From positions 3,761,541 through 3,825,540 of the forward strand of contig NC_016943.1 of the NCBI RefSeq assembly GCF_000284015.1: a stretch of 64,000 nt of DNA, written 5' to 3'. The stretch comes from Blastococcus saxobsidens DD2 (GTDB taxonomy: Bacteria > Actinomycetota > Actinomycetes > Mycobacteriales > Geodermatophilaceae). Shown here one piece after another: positions 38,096 to 48,762 of the stretch (position 1 is its first letter; the number at the start of each line of letters is the position of its first letter). The translations under genes were made by a program, and so were the position numbers. Under the pieces are notes generated by a model. It saw only the letters and a program-made list of their open reading frames with translations. It ran no database searches and was not told the origin of the DNA.

Positions 38096-40240
38096 TCAGT
38101 CGCCGCCGGGGCCCAGGGTGGTCTTCTGGATCTGCATGAGGAACTCGACGTTGTTGCGGGTCTTCTTCAGCTTGTCGAGCAGCAGTTCCAGCGCCTGCTG
38201 GGGCTCCAGTGCGGAGAGCACCCGGCGCAGCTTGATGACGATGGCCAGCTCGTCGGGCGACATGAGGATCTCCTCCTTGCGCGTGCCCGACGCGTTGACG
38301 TCGACGGCCGGGAAGACCCGCTTGTCCGCCAGCCGGCGGTCGAGCTTGATCTCCGCGTTACCGGTGCCCTTGAACTCCTCGAAGATGACCGTGTCCATCG
38401 TGGAGCCGGTCTCGACCAGCGCCGAGGCGATGATCGTGAGCGAGCCGCCGTTCTCGATGTTCCGGGCGGCGCCGAGGAAGCGCTTGGGCGGGTAGAGCGC
38501 CGTGGAGTCGACACCGCCGGAGAGGATCCGCCCGCTGGCGGGGGCCGCCAGGTTGTAGGCGCGGCCCAGGCGGGTGATCGAGTCCAGCAGGACGACGACG
38601 TCGTGGCCCATCTCGACCAGGCGCTTGGCCCGCTCGATGGAGAGCTCGGCGACCGTGGTGTGGTCCGACGGCGGCCGGTCGAAGGTCGAGGCGATGACCT
38701 CGCCCTTCACCGAGCGCTGCATGTCGGTGACCTCTTCGGGCCGCTCGTCGACGAGCACGACCATGAGGTGGCACTCGGGGTTGTTCGTGGTGATCGCGTT
38801 GGCCAGCGACTGCAGCACCATCGTCTTGCCGGCCTTGGGGGGCGACACGATCAGTGCGCGCTGCCCCTTGCCGATCGGCATGACCAGGTCGATGACCCGG
38901 GTGGTGAGCAGGTGCGGCTCGGTCTCCAGCCGCAGGCGGTCCTGCGGGTAGAGCGGGGTCAGCTTGGTGAACTCGGGGCGGTTGCGGGCCTGCTCGGGGT
39001 CCAGGCCGTTGACCGTGTCGAGCCGGACCAGCGCGTTGTACTTGTCCTTGCGCTCGCCCTCGCGCGGCTGCCGGACGGCGCCGGTGATCGCGTCACCGCG
39101 GCGCAGGCCGTACCTGCGCACCTGCGACAGGGAGACGTAGACGTCGTTCGGGCCGGTCAGGTACCCGGACGTGCGGACGAACGCGTAGTTGTCCAGGACG
39201 TCGAGGATGCCGGCGACGGGCAGCAGGACGTCGTCCTCGCTGACGGTCGGCTCCCCCTGGTCGAAGCGGTCCCGGCTGTTGCCGCGCTTGTTGCGGTCGC
39301 GGTACCGGCGCCCGCGACGGCCGCGGCCGCCCTCGAAGTCGTCGTCGTCCTCGTCGGTGGATGCCGGACCGCGGCCACCGTCGTTGCGGTTGTCGTTGCG
39401 GTTGTCCGGACGCCCGCCCCGGTCGTTGCGGTCGCGGTCGGGGCCACGGTTGCCGTCGCGGTTGCCGCGCTCGTTCCGGTCGTCCGCGTCGCGGTTGCCG
39501 CGCTCGGTGCGGTCCCCGCGCTCGGTGCGGTCACGGTTGCCACCGTCCCGGCTGTCGCGCTCGCCGCGGTCGTTGTTCTCCCGGCCGCCGTCGCGGTTGC
39601 CGTCCCGCTCACCGCGGTTCCGGTTGCGGTCGCGGTTGCGCTGCGGCCGGTCACCGTCGCGCTGCTCGTCCGCACGCGCCTCGTCCTCGCGGGGCTCGGT
39701 GGTGGCCGGGGCCGCGGCGTCGGCGGGGGCGGGGGCGGGGGCGGACGAGTCGACCGAGGCAGCCTCGGTCGCGGGCGTATCGGTGGTGCTGTCGGGCGAG
39801 CCCGCCGGACGACGCGCGCCGCGACGGGTGCGGGCCGGTGCGGCGGTGCTCTCGCCGGTCAGCGGGCCACCGTTGGCGCCGCCGCTGATCGGCGCCTCGA
39901 GGGGTGCGGACGAGGCGGCGACACCGCGGGCGGTGTCGGCGGCACCGGCGGCGGGGCTCTCGGTGGCGGCCGTCTCGCTGGGCGGAGCCGGGGCGCCGGC
40001 CTCGGGGTCCCCGCCCACCTGGCGGGCGGAGATGGCGGCGACCAGGTCGCTCTTGCGCATCCGGCCGGTGCCGGCGATGCCGAGCTCCCCGGCCAGGCGC
40101 TGAAGTTCGGGCAGGAGCATGCCCGACAGTCCATTGCCGCGGCGGCGGGGGCGGCCCGCCGTCCCAGAAGCGGCAGCGTCCTCGGTGGAGACGGCGGCGT
40201 CGGGCGCACCGTTCACGGCGAGGTCGTTGGTTTCGCTCAC
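38096..40240 (-). CDS. rho: Transcription termination factor Rho with large N-terminal insertion
   Basis: A 714-residue hexameric RNA helicase, far longer than E. coli Rho (419). The N-terminal SAP-like part ([16 protein letters not shown]) is at about residues 42-57. Then comes about 110 residues of Ala/Pro linker and about 140 residues of Arg/Asn/Asp/Gly repeats ([17 protein letters not shown] style). The RNA-binding cold-shock domain follows ([17 protein letters not shown]), then the ATPase with P-loop SPPKAGKT near residue 468 and Q/R loops. GTG 40240 has GGAAGGA 8 nt upstream. The insertion is a known actinobacterial trait. Confidence 0.96.
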   Translation of the reverse strand: MSETNDLAVNGAPDAAVSTEDAAASGTAGRPRRRGNGLSGMLLPELQRLAGELGIAGTGRMRKSDLVAAISARQVGGDPEAGAPAPPSETAATESPAAGAADTARGVAASSAPLEAPISGGANGGPLTGESTAAPARTRRGARRPAGSPDSTTDTPATEAASVDSSAPAPAPADAAAPATTEPREDEARADEQRDGDRPQRNRDRNRNRGERDGNRDGGRENNDRGERDSRDGGNRDRTERGDRTERGNRDADDRNERGNRDGNRGPDRDRNDRGGRPDNRNDNRNDGGRGPASTDEDDDDFEGGRGRRGRRYRDRNKRGNSRDRFDQGEPTVSEDDVLLPVAGILDVLDNYAFVRTSGYLTGPNDVYVSLSQVRRYGLRRGDAITGAVRQPREGERKDKYNALVRLDTVNGLDPEQARNRPEFTKLTPLYPQDRLRLETEPHLLTTRVIDLVMPIGKGQRALIVSPPKAGKTMVLQSLANAITTNNPECHLMVVLVDERPEEVTDMQRSVKGEVIASTFDRPPSDHTTVAELSIERAKRLVEMGHDVVVLLDSITRLGRAYNLAAPASGRILSGGVDSTALYPPKRFLGAARNIENGGSLTIIASALVETGSTMDTVIFEEFKGTGNAEIKLDRRLADKRVFPAVDVNASGTRKEEILMSPDELAIVIKLRRVLSALEPQQALELLLDKLKKTRNNVEFLMQIQKTTLGPGGD

Positions 40241-40263
40241 GTACAGGTCCTTCCCTGCGGTGA

Positions 40264-40309
40264 CCTGCGCCGAGTCGGCGCAGGGGATGCCCGGTCCCCG
40301 GCGGACCGG
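40264..40309 (-). promoter_or_regulatory. Tandem hairpins in the rho leader
   Basis: CCTGCGCC/GGCGCAGG (40264-40284, 5-nt loop) and CCGGTCC/GGACCGG (40291-40309) lie 24-69 nt before the rho start. They may terminate thrB transcripts or act in rho autoregulation. No T-run follows either. Confidence 0.45.
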
Positions 40310-40491
40310 CCCGGGGATCGGACGGGTGCGCGTCAGGAGACAGGTTGAGAGGTGCGGGGCGGATCAGCGACGAAGAGAATCGAACGTCTGCTTCGGCCCC
40401 GCGCGAGGCACGCCCGAGTGGGCGGCTACGCCGTGAGCCTAGTCGCAGCTCACGGGCAGGACAACACCGGATGATCTCGGCGTGTTCCTCG

Positions 40492-41448
40492 TTATCGAGA
40501 CGATACCTGGCGGAACGGGTGGTCGACGCGCGCCCCCGTCGGATCGACCTCCAGCGGGAGCACCGACCAGCCCTCTGGAGCGAACTCGGCGATGGCCCGC
40601 ACCTCGCTGTCGCCGGGTCGCTCGTCCGGGCGCATGACGGTGCGACGGCCCAGCACCAGCACCGACGGGCCGGCACCGGAGATCACGGCAGCGTGCCCGG
40701 CCGCCCGCAGCCGGTCGACGAGGGCCAACGAGTCGGGCATGGCCGCGGCCCGTTGCCGCTGGTGCAGCCGGTCCTCGGTGGCCTCCATGAACGAGTAGTC
40801 CCCCGAGGTCAGCACGTGCACCAGCAGCGCGGACCGCCCGGCGTTGAACGCGGCGTCCGCATGCGGGACGACGTCGGGCAGCAGCCCGCGGGCCACCTCC
40901 GTCGACAGCGTCGCGTCGGGGACCAGGACGACCGGCAGTACGTTCTGGTGCACGGTGAGGCTGTCCGCGCCGACGCCCCGTTCGCCGGTCCAGGACAGCG
41001 TCAGCCCGCCCAGCAGGCAAGCGGCGACGTTGTCGGGGTGCCCCTCCATCGCCGTGGCCAGGCGCAGGACGGCGTTGCCGTCGGTGACCTCGACGTCGGG
41101 GCACAGCTCCCACGCCGCACGGATCCCGGCCACGACCGCTGCGGCCGAGGAACCCATGCCCCTCCCCTGCGGGATGGCGTTCTCCGCGACGACCCGGAGC
41201 CCGGGCGGCGTCCAGCCGAGCTCCGCGCAGGCGGCGCGGAAGGCGCGCACGACGAGGTGCGACTCGTCGGTGGGCAGCTCACCGGCGCCCACGCCGCTGA
41301 CCTCGACGGCCAGACCGCTCGGCTGCACCGAGAAGTGCAGGACGTCGTGGTGCGCCAGGGCCAGCCCGGCGCAGTCGAAGGCCGGACCGAGGTTCGCGCT
41401 CGTGGCCGGCACCCGCACGCGGACCCGGTAGGGGTCGAGCCGGCTCAC
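40492..41448 (-). CDS. thrB: Homoserine kinase
   Basis: A 318-residue GHMP kinase phosphorylating homoserine. N-terminal [23 protein letters not shown] loop [18 protein letters not shown] and C-terminal [13 protein letters not shown] are the three GHMP motifs. The GTG at 41448 overlaps the thrC stop (GTGA), making translation coupled; a longer in-frame start lies inside thrC and is rejected. Last gene of the lysA-hom-thrC-thrB run. Confidence 0.96.
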   Translation of the reverse strand: MSRLDPYRVRVRVPATSANLGPAFDCAGLALAHHDVLHFSVQPSGLAVEVSGVGAGELPTDESHLVVRAFRAACAELGWTPPGLRVVAENAIPQGRGMGSSAAAVVAGIRAAWELCPDVEVTDGNAVLRLATAMEGHPDNVAACLLGGLTLSWTGERGVGADSLTVHQNVLPVVLVPDATLSTEVARGLLPDVVPHADAAFNAGRSALLVHVLTSGDYSFMEATEDRLHQRQRAAAMPDSLALVDRLRAAGHAAVISGAGPSVLVLGRRTVMRPDERPGDSEVRAIAEFAPEGWSVLPLEVDPTGARVDHPFRQVSSR

Positions 41449-42530
41449 AGGCCGAGCTGGGATGCGGCGGCGGCGGCGTCCACCGGGATGGTGACCGGCG
41501 CCGGGGCCCCGGAGATGGCCCACTCCGGGTCCTTGAGCCCGTTGCCGGTGACGGTGCAGACGATCCGCTGGCCGGGCTCGAGCTCACCGGCAGCGGCCAC
41601 CTGCAGCAGACCGGCGACCGACGCCGCGGACGCGGGCTCGACGAAGACCGCCTCGCTGCGGGCCAGCAGCCGGTAGGCGGACAGGATGGCGCGGTCGGTG
41701 ACGGCGTCGATGCGGCCGCCGGACTCGTCGCGGGCGGCCAGCGCCTTGGTCCAGGACGCGGGGTTGCCGATCCGGATCGCGGTGGCGATGGTGCTCGGGT
41801 TCTCCACCACCTGCCCGCTGACGATCGGAGCCGCGCCGGCGGCCTGGAAACCCCACATCCGGGGCGCGCGGGAGGCGGGGCCGGGGGCCTCGGAGTCGGC
41901 GCAGTACTCCCGGTAGCCCTGCCAGTAGGCGGTGATGTTGCCGGCGTTGCCGACCGGCAGGCAGTGGATGTCGGGCGCGTCCCCGAGCACGTCGACGATC
42001 TCGAAGGACGCCGTCTTCTGCCCCTCGATGCGGTACTGGTTGACGCTGTTGACCAGGCTGACCGGGTAGTCGATGGCCAGCTTGCTGGCCAGTGCCAGGC
42101 AGTCGTCGAAGTTGCCCTGGACCTGCAGCAGCCGCGCGCCGTGCACGAGTGCCTGCGCCAGCTTGCCCATCGCGATCTTGCCCTGCGGCACGAGGACGGC
42201 GCAGGTGATGCCGGCGCGCGCGGCGTAGGCGGCGGCGCTGGCGCTGGTGTTCCCGGTGGACGCGCAGATGACCGCGCGCGCCCCCTCCTCGACGGCCTTG
42301 CTGATGGCCATCGTCATGCCGCGGTCCTTGAAGGAGCCGGTCGGGTTGGCGCCCTCGACCTTGAGGTACACCTCGCAGCCGGTCCGCTCCGACAGCTCGC
42401 GGGCCGGCACCAGCGGGGTCGCCCCCTCCTGGAGGGTGACCACCGGGGTCGTGTCGGTGACCGGCAGCCGGGAGCGGTAGGCCTCGATGAGGCCCGGCCA
42501 GCCCGGGGACACGACCGACGAGACCGTCAT
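41445..42530 (-). CDS. thrC: Threonine synthase
   Basis: A 361-residue PLP enzyme converting O-phosphohomoserine to threonine. The PLP lysine is in [13 protein letters not shown], the phosphate-binding loop is [12 protein letters not shown] and [19 protein letters not shown] is conserved. Short, actinobacterial-type threonine synthase. ATG start overlaps the hom stop by 4 bp, and its stop overlaps thrB. Confidence 0.96.
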   Translation of the reverse strand: MTVSSVVSPGWPGLIEAYRSRLPVTDTTPVVTLQEGATPLVPARELSERTGCEVYLKVEGANPTGSFKDRGMTMAISKAVEEGARAVICASTGNTSASAAAYAARAGITCAVLVPQGKIAMGKLAQALVHGARLLQVQGNFDDCLALASKLAIDYPVSLVNSVNQYRIEGQKTASFEIVDVLGDAPDIHCLPVGNAGNITAYWQGYREYCADSEAPGPASRAPRMWGFQAAGAAPIVSGQVVENPSTIATAIRIGNPASWTKALAARDESGGRIDAVTDRAILSAYRLLARSEAVFVEPASAASVAGLLQVAAAGELEPGQRIVCTVTGNGLKDPEWAISGAPAPVTIPVDAAAAASQLGL

Positions 42531-43819
42531 GACAATCCCTCCACGCGCAGCACGCTGGTGACCCCCCGGACCGCGGGCATCTCCCGCAGCGCGGCAATGG
42601 TGGCCGACAGCGCCGCGTCCGGGGCGCTGTGGGTCACGATGACCAGCGTCGCGGCGTCGCCGCGGCCGGTCTGACGGACGGTGGAGATGCTCACCTCGTG
42701 CCGCGCGAACTCCTGCGCGACGGCGGCGAGCACACCGGGCTTGTCGGCCACGTCGAGGCTCACGTGGTAGCGCGTCGGCGTCTCCGCCATGGGCCGCAGG
42801 GCGAGGTTCGCGTACCCGGTCACCCCCGGCCCGGGGGCGCCGGTCACCCGGCTGCGGGCGACGGCGACCAGGTCGCCCAGCACGGCGCTGGCGGTGGGCT
42901 CTCCCCCGGCGCCCTGGCCGTAGAACATCAGCTGCCCGGCGGCCGCGGCCTCGACGAAGACGGCGTTGAAGGCACCGCCGACCGAGGCCAGCGGGTGCGA
43001 CGTCGGGATCATCGCCGGGTGCACCCGGACGGCGACCGAGTCGCCGTCCTCACCAGCGACCCGCTCGCAGATGGCCAGCAGCTTCACCGTGCAACCGATC
43101 TCGGCCGCCCGGGCGACGTCCGTGGCGGTGACCGTGGAGATTCCCTCCCGGTACACGTCGACGGCGGACACCGGGGTGTGGAACGCCAGCGACGCGAGGA
43201 TCGCCGCCTTCGCGGCCGCGTCGAACCCGTCGACGTCGGCGGTCGGGTCGGCCTCGGCGTAACCGAGCTCCGTCGCCTCGGCCAGCGCCTCGCCGAAGCC
43301 GGCGCCGGTCTCGGCCATCCGCGACAGGATGTAGTTCGTCGTCCCGTTGACGATGCCCACGACGCGGGACAGCTGATCCCCCACCAGCGACTCGCGAAGC
43401 GGCCGGAGGATCGGGATGGCACCGGCCACGGCGGCCTCGTAGTAGAGGTCCACCCCTGCCTTGGCGGCCGCGGCGTGCAGCGCGACACCGTCCTCGGCGA
43501 GCAGCGCCTTGTTCGCGCTGACCACCGACTTGCCGGCCTCGAACGCCGCCAGCATCAGCGAGCGCGCCGGCTCGATGCCGCCGATCACCTCGACGACGAG
43601 GTCGACGTCGTCGCGGGTGACCAGGGCGTGCGCGTCGGTGGTGAGCAGGTGCGCCGGCACGTCGGGGTGGTGCGCCGGGCGGCGCACGGCGACGCCGGCC
43701 ACCTCGACCGGGCGGCCGATGCGGGCGCCGAGATCGCCGGCCTGGTCCTGCAGCACGCGCAGCACCGCGCTGCCGACGGTGCCGCAGCCGAGGAGGGCGA
43801 CCTTGAGGGGTCCGGTCAC
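42527..43819 (-). CDS. hom: Homoserine dehydrogenase with ACT domain
   Basis: A 430-residue NAD(P)H enzyme reducing aspartate semialdehyde to homoserine. Rossmann motif [16 protein letters not shown], catalytic-domain [10 protein letters not shown] and [14 protein letters not shown], and a C-terminal ACT regulatory domain from about residue 350 ([20 protein letters not shown]), which suggests threonine feedback. GTG start overlaps the lysA stop. Confidence 0.96.
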   Translation of the reverse strand: MTGPLKVALLGCGTVGSAVLRVLQDQAGDLGARIGRPVEVAGVAVRRPAHHPDVPAHLLTTDAHALVTRDDVDLVVEVIGGIEPARSLMLAAFEAGKSVVSANKALLAEDGVALHAAAAKAGVDLYYEAAVAGAIPILRPLRESLVGDQLSRVVGIVNGTTNYILSRMAETGAGFGEALAEATELGYAEADPTADVDGFDAAAKAAILASLAFHTPVSAVDVYREGISTVTATDVARAAEIGCTVKLLAICERVAGEDGDSVAVRVHPAMIPTSHPLASVGGAFNAVFVEAAAAGQLMFYGQGAGGEPTASAVLGDLVAVARSRVTGAPGPGVTGYANLALRPMAETPTRYHVSLDVADKPGVLAAVAQEFARHEVSISTVRQTGRGDAATLVIVTHSAPDAALSATIAALREMPAVRGVTSVLRVEGLS

Positions 43820-45309
43820 GAGGTCGCTCCCGCGGGGTGTTCGGGCGCCGGCTGGTCGATCGCCGGCGAGGGGTCGGGGCGGTCGGCGAGGACCGCGTCG
43901 AGGGCGAACACGTCGGACAGTGTCTGACGTCGCAGGATCTCCGTGGCGTGTCCGTCCCGGACGGCGACCACCGGAGGCTTGAGCAGGTAGTTGTAGTTGC
44001 TCGCCATCGACCAGCAGTACGCGCCGGTGGCGGCGACGGCGAGCAGGTCACCCGGCTGCACATCGGCGGGCAGCCACAGGTCCCGGACCAGGATGTCGCC
44101 GCTCTCGCAGTGCTTGCCCACCACCCGGCACAGCGCCGGCGGGGCCTCGGAGACCCGGTTGGCCAGCACGCAGGTGTAGGAGGCGTCGTAGAGCGCGGTG
44201 CGGATGTTGTCGCTCATCCCGCCGTCGACGGAGACGTAGTTGCGCACCAGCGGGGTGCCCGGCGCCCCGGAGGCGCCCAGGCGGACCGGCTTGATGGTGC
44301 CGATCTCGTACAGCGTGACCGTGCCCGGCCCGGCGATGGCGCGGCCGGGCTCGACCGCGAGCCGCGGCATCGGCAGGCCCAGCTGGGCGCACTCGGCGGC
44401 GACGACGGCCCGCAGCCGCGTCGCGACGTCGGCCGGGCTCACCGGGTCGTCCTCGGCCAGGTAGGCGATGCCGAACCCGCCGCCGAGGTTGAGCTCGGGC
44501 AGGACCTGGCCGGTGGCCTGGTGCACCTGCCCGAGGAGCCCGACCACCCGGTGCGCCGCGGCCTCGAAGCCCGCGGTGTCGAAGATCTGCGAGCCGATGT
44601 GGCTGTGCAGCCCGGTCAGCCGCAGCGCGGGTTCGCGGATGACCCGCACCGCGGCGGTGAGCGCGTCGCCGGTGGCCAGCGAGAAGCCGAACTTCTGGTC
44701 CTCGTGCGCGGTGGCGATGAACTCGTGGGTGTGCGCCTCGATGCCGACGGTCGCGCGGATGAGCACCGGCACCGGCGACCCGCCGTCGGCGACCCGCTTC
44801 TCGGCCATCGGGACCAGCCGGTCGATCTCGTCGAAGGAGTCGAGGACGACGTGCCCGATCCCCGAGTCGACGGCCAGCTGCAGCTCGACCAGCGACTTGT
44901 TGTTGCCGTGCAGGGCGATCCGCCCGGCGGGGAAACCGGCGGCCAGCGCCAGCGCCAGCTCGTTGCCGCTGCACGCGTCCAGGTGCAGGCCGTCGTCGGC
45001 GACCCAGCGGGCCACCTGACCGCAGAGGAAGGCCTTCGACGCGTAGTGCACGTCGGCGCCGGCGAACGCGGTCGCGAACTCGGCGGAGCGGCCGCGGAAG
45101 TCCGCCTCGTCCAGCACGAACAGCGGGGTGCCGTGCGCGCGGGCGAGGTCGGTGACCGCCCGGCCACCCAGGTGCAGCTCGCCGTCGATCCGCTCCGCCG
45201 ACCGTGGCCAGACATGCGGATCCAGGACGCCGAGGTCGCTCGGCGGCGCCCCCGCGGCGGTCGGCTGCTGAAGGTTGCCGTGGAGCGGACCAGCCGGGTG
45301 CGCGCGCAT
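43816..45309 (-). CDS. lysA: Diaminopimelate decarboxylase
   Basis: A 497-residue PLP barrel enzyme, the last step of lysine synthesis. PLP lysine in DVHYASKAFLCG, glycine-rich phosphate site LNLGGGFGIAYL, and the CESGD dimer active-site motif in VGKHCESGDIL. ATG 45309 shares its last base with the argS stop (TGATG). The first 50 residues are a disordered actinobacterial extension. Confidence 0.96.
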   Translation of the reverse strand: MRAHPAGPLHGNLQQPTAAGAPPSDLGVLDPHVWPRSAERIDGELHLGGRAVTDLARAHGTPLFVLDEADFRGRSAEFATAFAGADVHYASKAFLCGQVARWVADDGLHLDACSGNELALALAAGFPAGRIALHGNNKSLVELQLAVDSGIGHVVLDSFDEIDRLVPMAEKRVADGGSPVPVLIRATVGIEAHTHEFIATAHEDQKFGFSLATGDALTAAVRVIREPALRLTGLHSHIGSQIFDTAGFEAAAHRVVGLLGQVHQATGQVLPELNLGGGFGIAYLAEDDPVSPADVATRLRAVVAAECAQLGLPMPRLAVEPGRAIAGPGTVTLYEIGTIKPVRLGASGAPGTPLVRNYVSVDGGMSDNIRTALYDASYTCVLANRVSEAPPALCRVVGKHCESGDILVRDLWLPADVQPGDLLAVAATGAYCWSMASNYNYLLKPPVVAVRDGHATEILRRQTLSDVFALDAVLADRPDPSPAIDQPAPEHPAGATS

Positions 45310-46970
45310 CACATCCGCTCCGGCGCGGAGACACCGAGCACGGCCAGGCCGTTGCGCAGGACCCCCGCGGTGGCGGCGCACAGCCACAGCCGGGCGGTGG
45401 TGAGCGGAGTCGCCTCCTCGTCGCCGCGCGGCAGCACCCGGCAGGAGTCGTAGAACCGGTGGTAGGTGCCGGCCAGCTCCTCGAGGTACCGGGCCACCCG
45501 GTGGGGTGCCCGCAGCTCCGCGGCCGTGGTCAGCACGCGCGGGAACTCGCCGATCGCCCGCAGCAGGTCGTTCTCCCGTTCATGGGTGAGCTGCCCGGCG
45601 TCGACGTCGCCTGCCTCGCCGAGCGCCAGGCCGAGGTCGGCGGCGTTGCGCAGCACCGAGGAGATCCGGGCGTGCGCGTACTGGACGTAGAAGACCGGGT
45701 TGTCGTTGGTCTTGCGGGTCCACAGGTCGATGTCGATGTCGATCTGCTGGTCGACCGACGCCCGCGCCAGCGCGTAGCGGGCGGCATCACCACCGATCGC
45801 GTCGACCAGGTCCTCCAGGTTGACCACCGTGCCGGCCCGCTTGCTCATCCGGACCGGCTCCCCGTCGCGCAGCAGATTCACCAGCTGGCCGAGGAGGATC
45901 TCCAGGTGCGTCGCGGGGTCGTCGCCGGCCGCGGCCACCAGCGCCTTGTAGCGCCCGACGTACCCCGAGTGGTCGGCACCGAGCATGATCACGACCTTGT
46001 CGAACCCGCGCCCGCGCTTGTCCAGGTAGTAGGCGCAGTCGGCGGCGAAGTAGGTCGGCTCGCCGTCGGCCTTGACCAGGACGCGGTCCTTGTCGTCGCC
46101 GAAGGTGGTCGTCCGCAGCCACACCGCGCCCTCGGACTCGTAGACGTGGCCGTGCTCGCGGAGCCGCGCCACGGCCTTCTCCAGGGCGCCGGCCTCGTGC
46201 AGCGAGGTCTCGGAGAACCAGACGTCGAAGTGGACGCCGAAGCCCTCCATGGTGCTGCGGATCTCGCTGACCATGAGCTCCACGCCGCGGGCCCGGAACA
46301 CCGGCAGCTGCTCGTCCCCGGGCCGGTCGAGCAGCCCGGGCTCGGCCGCGACGACCTGCGCGGCGATGTCGCCGATGTAGCTGCCCGCGTAGCCGTCCTC
46401 GGGCACCTCCCGGCCGTTGGCCGCGGCCTGCAGGCTCCGGGCGAACCGGTCGATCTGGGCCCCGGCGTCGTTCAGGTAGTACTCCCGGGTGACGTCGGCG
46501 CCGCTGGCCTGGAGCAGGCGGGCGATGGCGTCCCCGACGGCCGCCCACCGCGTGCCACCGATGTGCACGGGGCCGGTCGGGTTGGCCGAGACGAACTCCA
46601 GGTTCAGCTTCTGACCTGCCAGCGTCGCGGTACGGCCGTAGGCCTGCCCCGCGGTGACCGCGTCGACGGCGATCTTCCCCAGCGCGCCCTGCGCGAGGGT
46701 GATGTTGAGGAAGCCCGGCCCGGCGATGTCCACCCGGGCGATGCCCGCGTGGCCGTGCAGCTCCGCGGCCAGCAGCTCGGCCACCTCGCGCGGCGGCCGC
46801 CCGGCCGGCTTGGCCAGCCGCATGGCCAGGTTGGTGGCGTAGTCGCCGTGCTCGGGATTCTTCGGACGCTCCACCACGACGTCGGCGGGCACGTCCACGG
46901 GCAGCGCGCCTCGCTCGACGACCGCGGCCACGGCGGTACGAACGGCGTCCTGCAGCTGCTCCGGTGTCAC
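45309..46970 (-). CDS. argS: Arginyl-tRNA synthetase
   Basis: A 553-residue class I synthetase. The HIGH-type motif reads [15 protein letters not shown], a variant usual in actinobacteria. The second signature is [10 protein letters not shown]. The C-terminal anticodon-binding (DALR) domain runs from about residue 440. The GTG at 46970 begins the homologous N-terminal domain; upstream codons lie in the divergent promoter region. It heads the argS-lysA-hom-thrC-thrB operon. Confidence 0.96.
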   Translation of the reverse strand: MTPEQLQDAVRTAVAAVVERGALPVDVPADVVVERPKNPEHGDYATNLAMRLAKPAGRPPREVAELLAAELHGHAGIARVDIAGPGFLNITLAQGALGKIAVDAVTAGQAYGRTATLAGQKLNLEFVSANPTGPVHIGGTRWAAVGDAIARLLQASGADVTREYYLNDAGAQIDRFARSLQAAANGREVPEDGYAGSYIGDIAAQVVAAEPGLLDRPGDEQLPVFRARGVELMVSEIRSTMEGFGVHFDVWFSETSLHEAGALEKAVARLREHGHVYESEGAVWLRTTTFGDDKDRVLVKADGEPTYFAADCAYYLDKRGRGFDKVVIMLGADHSGYVGRYKALVAAAGDDPATHLEILLGQLVNLLRDGEPVRMSKRAGTVVNLEDLVDAIGGDAARYALARASVDQQIDIDIDLWTRKTNDNPVFYVQYAHARISSVLRNAADLGLALGEAGDVDAGQLTHERENDLLRAIGEFPRVLTTAAELRAPHRVARYLEELAGTYHRFYDSCRVLPRGDEEATPLTTARLWLCAATAGVLRNGLAVLGVSAPERM

Positions 46971-47123
46971 CCGGCGAGCGTACTGACCGGCTCCGGCGCG
47001 CCCGGCGGGCCGCCCGGCTCCCAGCTCGCGTACAGGTCCGCGACCTAGACTCGCCGCCGGTACGAGGGGCTGTCCGGGGCCCCGCGGCACCGGCGCGGAC
47101 GCGCCCCGTCACGAGGAGAGGCC

Positions 47124-47864
47124 TTGGCCAAGGACCGCACGCCCGACAAGAGCCGAGCGACCGGCGGTGGGGCCTCCCGCGCCGGCGGGCGCGGCACGGG
47201 CGGCCGGACCAGGCCCCCGACGCAGGTCGTGGCCCAGCAGCGCCCGTGGGGGCTGATCGCCGGCGCCCTGGCCGTCGTGGTGTTCGCCGCGGCCGTCATC
47301 GTCTACGCCGTGGTGGAGGTGCGCGAGGCCGATGCGCTCAGGGTCGACTCGATCGACGAGATCGCCGGCGCCGCGACGTTCGACTACGAGGCCGGTCAGC
47401 ACGTCCAGACGCCGGTCGACTACGAGCAGTCCCCGCCGGTCGGTGGCCCGCACGACCCGTACTGGGCCGACTGCACCGGCAGCGTCTACGACGTGGACAT
47501 CCGGCACGAGAACGCGGTGCACAGCCTCGAGCACGGTGCCGTGTGGATCACCTACAACCCGGACGAGGTCTCCGACGCCGACGTCGCAACGCTGGCCGGG
47601 CTGGTGGACGGCGTCTCCGGCCGCATGCTGTCGCCCTACGAGGGGCAAGAGTCCCCGATCAGCGTCCAGTCGTGGGGCGACCAGATCACCGCGGACAGCG
47701 CCGAGGACGAGCGGATCAAGCAGTTCGCCGACCTGATGACCTACAAGGCCGGGGACTTCCCCGAGCCGGGCGCCACGTGCGAGAACCCGGCTTTCCTCGC
47801 CGACCCCCTCGTCGAGGAGGACGGCGCCGCGGACGCCGACGCCGGCGAGGTCCCGGCGCCCTGA
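47124..47864 (+). CDS. DUF3105 membrane-anchored protein
   Basis: A 246-residue protein. Basic N-terminus, one membrane helix near residues 48-66 (LIAGALAVVVFAAAVIVYAV), then an exported DUF3105 domain. That domain contains the family's VHSLEHGAVWITY histidine segment, PPVGGPHDPYW, and two cysteines (ADCTGS, GATCENP) that may pair. TTG start at 47124 with GAGGAG 5 nt upstream. It directly precedes a DUF305 gene, a common pairing in actinobacteria. Function unknown; metal binding through the His-rich motif is plausible. Confidence 0.85.
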   Translation: MAKDRTPDKSRATGGGASRAGGRGTGGRTRPPTQVVAQQRPWGLIAGALAVVVFAAAVIVYAVVEVREADALRVDSIDEIAGAATFDYEAGQHVQTPVDYEQSPPVGGPHDPYWADCTGSVYDVDIRHENAVHSLEHGAVWITYNPDEVSDADVATLAGLVDGVSGRMLSPYEGQESPISVQSWGDQITADSAEDERIKQFADLMTYKAGDFPEPGATCENPAFLADPLVEEDGAADADAGEVPAP

Positions 47865-47908
47865 CCCGCACCCCGCACCTGCACGGCGGCGACCACGGAG
47901 GAGATTTC

Positions 47909-48583
47909 GTGACCAGTACCCCCGATCCGGCGCGCCGCCCCCTGCGGGCGGTCCTGCTCGCCGTCATCGGCGTCGGGCTGGTCCTCCTGGGCGGTGGGCT
48001 GGCCGTCGCCGTCGGTGTCGGGCAGGACCCCGATCCCACGGCGGACTCGGTGGATGCCGGTTTCGCCCGGGACATGTCCCTGCACCATCTGCAGGGCGTG
48101 GAGATGGCGAACCTGGCGCCCGAGCGCAGCGACGACCCCGACGTCGAGCAGCTGGCCTTCGACATCTCCGCCACCCAGACCAACCAGGCCGGCCGGATGC
48201 AGGGCTGGCTGTCCCTGTGGGGCATTTCGCCGACCGGCGGCGACACGATGGCCTGGATGCCCGCCGGCGAGGGCGGCCACGGCGGGCACGACACGGCCGA
48301 CATGGACATGGGCGCCGGCGCTCTCATGCCGGGCATGGCGACCGAGGACGAGCTGGCGGAACTGCGCAGCCTGTCGGGCACCGCGTTCGACGTGGAGTTC
48401 CTGAAGCTGATGATCCGGCACCACCAGGGCGGCTTCGACATGGGCGCGTACGCCGCCGAGCACGCCGAGGAGGAGGCCGTGCGCGACCTCGCCCGGTCGA
48501 TCGTGCAGTCGCAGGGCACCGAGACCGCGACGATGACCGACATGCTCGCCGCCCGGGGTGGCACCCCCCTCCCGGCGCCGTGA
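47909..48583 (+). CDS. DUF305 family exported protein
   Basis: A 224-residue protein with one N-terminal membrane helix (VLLAVIGVGLVLLGGGLAVAV) and a ferritin-like DUF305 four-helix domain. Two His-His motifs are present, DMSLHHLQGVEMA and LKLMIRHHQGGFDMG, with a Met/His-rich linker (MDMGAGALMPGM) that suggests copper or silver binding. GTG 47909 has GGAGGAG just upstream. Co-transcribed with DUF3105. It is the chromosomal relative of two DUF305 genes on the mobile element. Confidence 0.85.
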   Translation: MTSTPDPARRPLRAVLLAVIGVGLVLLGGGLAVAVGVGQDPDPTADSVDAGFARDMSLHHLQGVEMANLAPERSDDPDVEQLAFDISATQTNQAGRMQGWLSLWGISPTGGDTMAWMPAGEGGHGGHDTADMDMGAGALMPGMATEDELAELRSLSGTAFDVEFLKLMIRHHQGGFDMGAYAAEHAEEEAVRDLARSIVQSQGTETATMTDMLAARGGTPLPAP

Positions 48584-48653
48584 TCGGCGGGCCGGGAGCC
48601 GCTTCCCGGACCACCGCGGGCGGCTGGTAACTTCTCCTCTGCCCCACCACCGA

Positions 48654-48728
48654 GCCCCCGTAGCTCAGGGGATAGAGCACCGCCCTCCGGAGGCGGGTGC
48701 GCAGGTTCGAATCCTGCCGGGGGCACCA
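48654..48728 (+). tRNA. tRNA-Arg (anticodon CCG)
   Basis: Full cloverleaf: acceptor GCCCCCG pairs with CGGGGGC (48718-48724), D stem GCTC/GAGC, anticodon stem CCGCC/GGCGG with loop CTCCGGA and anticodon CCG at 48687-48689, T arm GCAGG-TTCGAAT-CCTGC. CCA is encoded at 48726-48728. Reads CGG. Its 3' end is the likely integration site of the element that follows. Confidence 0.97.
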
Positions 48729-48762
48729 CGAGAAGTCGCTGGTCAGTCGGCCGTTTGGGTGA

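Noticed and set aside
39250-39730. Tandem DNA repeat within rho
   Set aside because: It is the coding sequence of the Arg/Asn/Asp-rich protein insertion in frame, not an independent repeat element.
45204-47048. 614-codon plus-strand frame opposite argS and lysA
   Set aside because: Antisense shadow of two essential, clearly recognisable genes; no family signature of its own.
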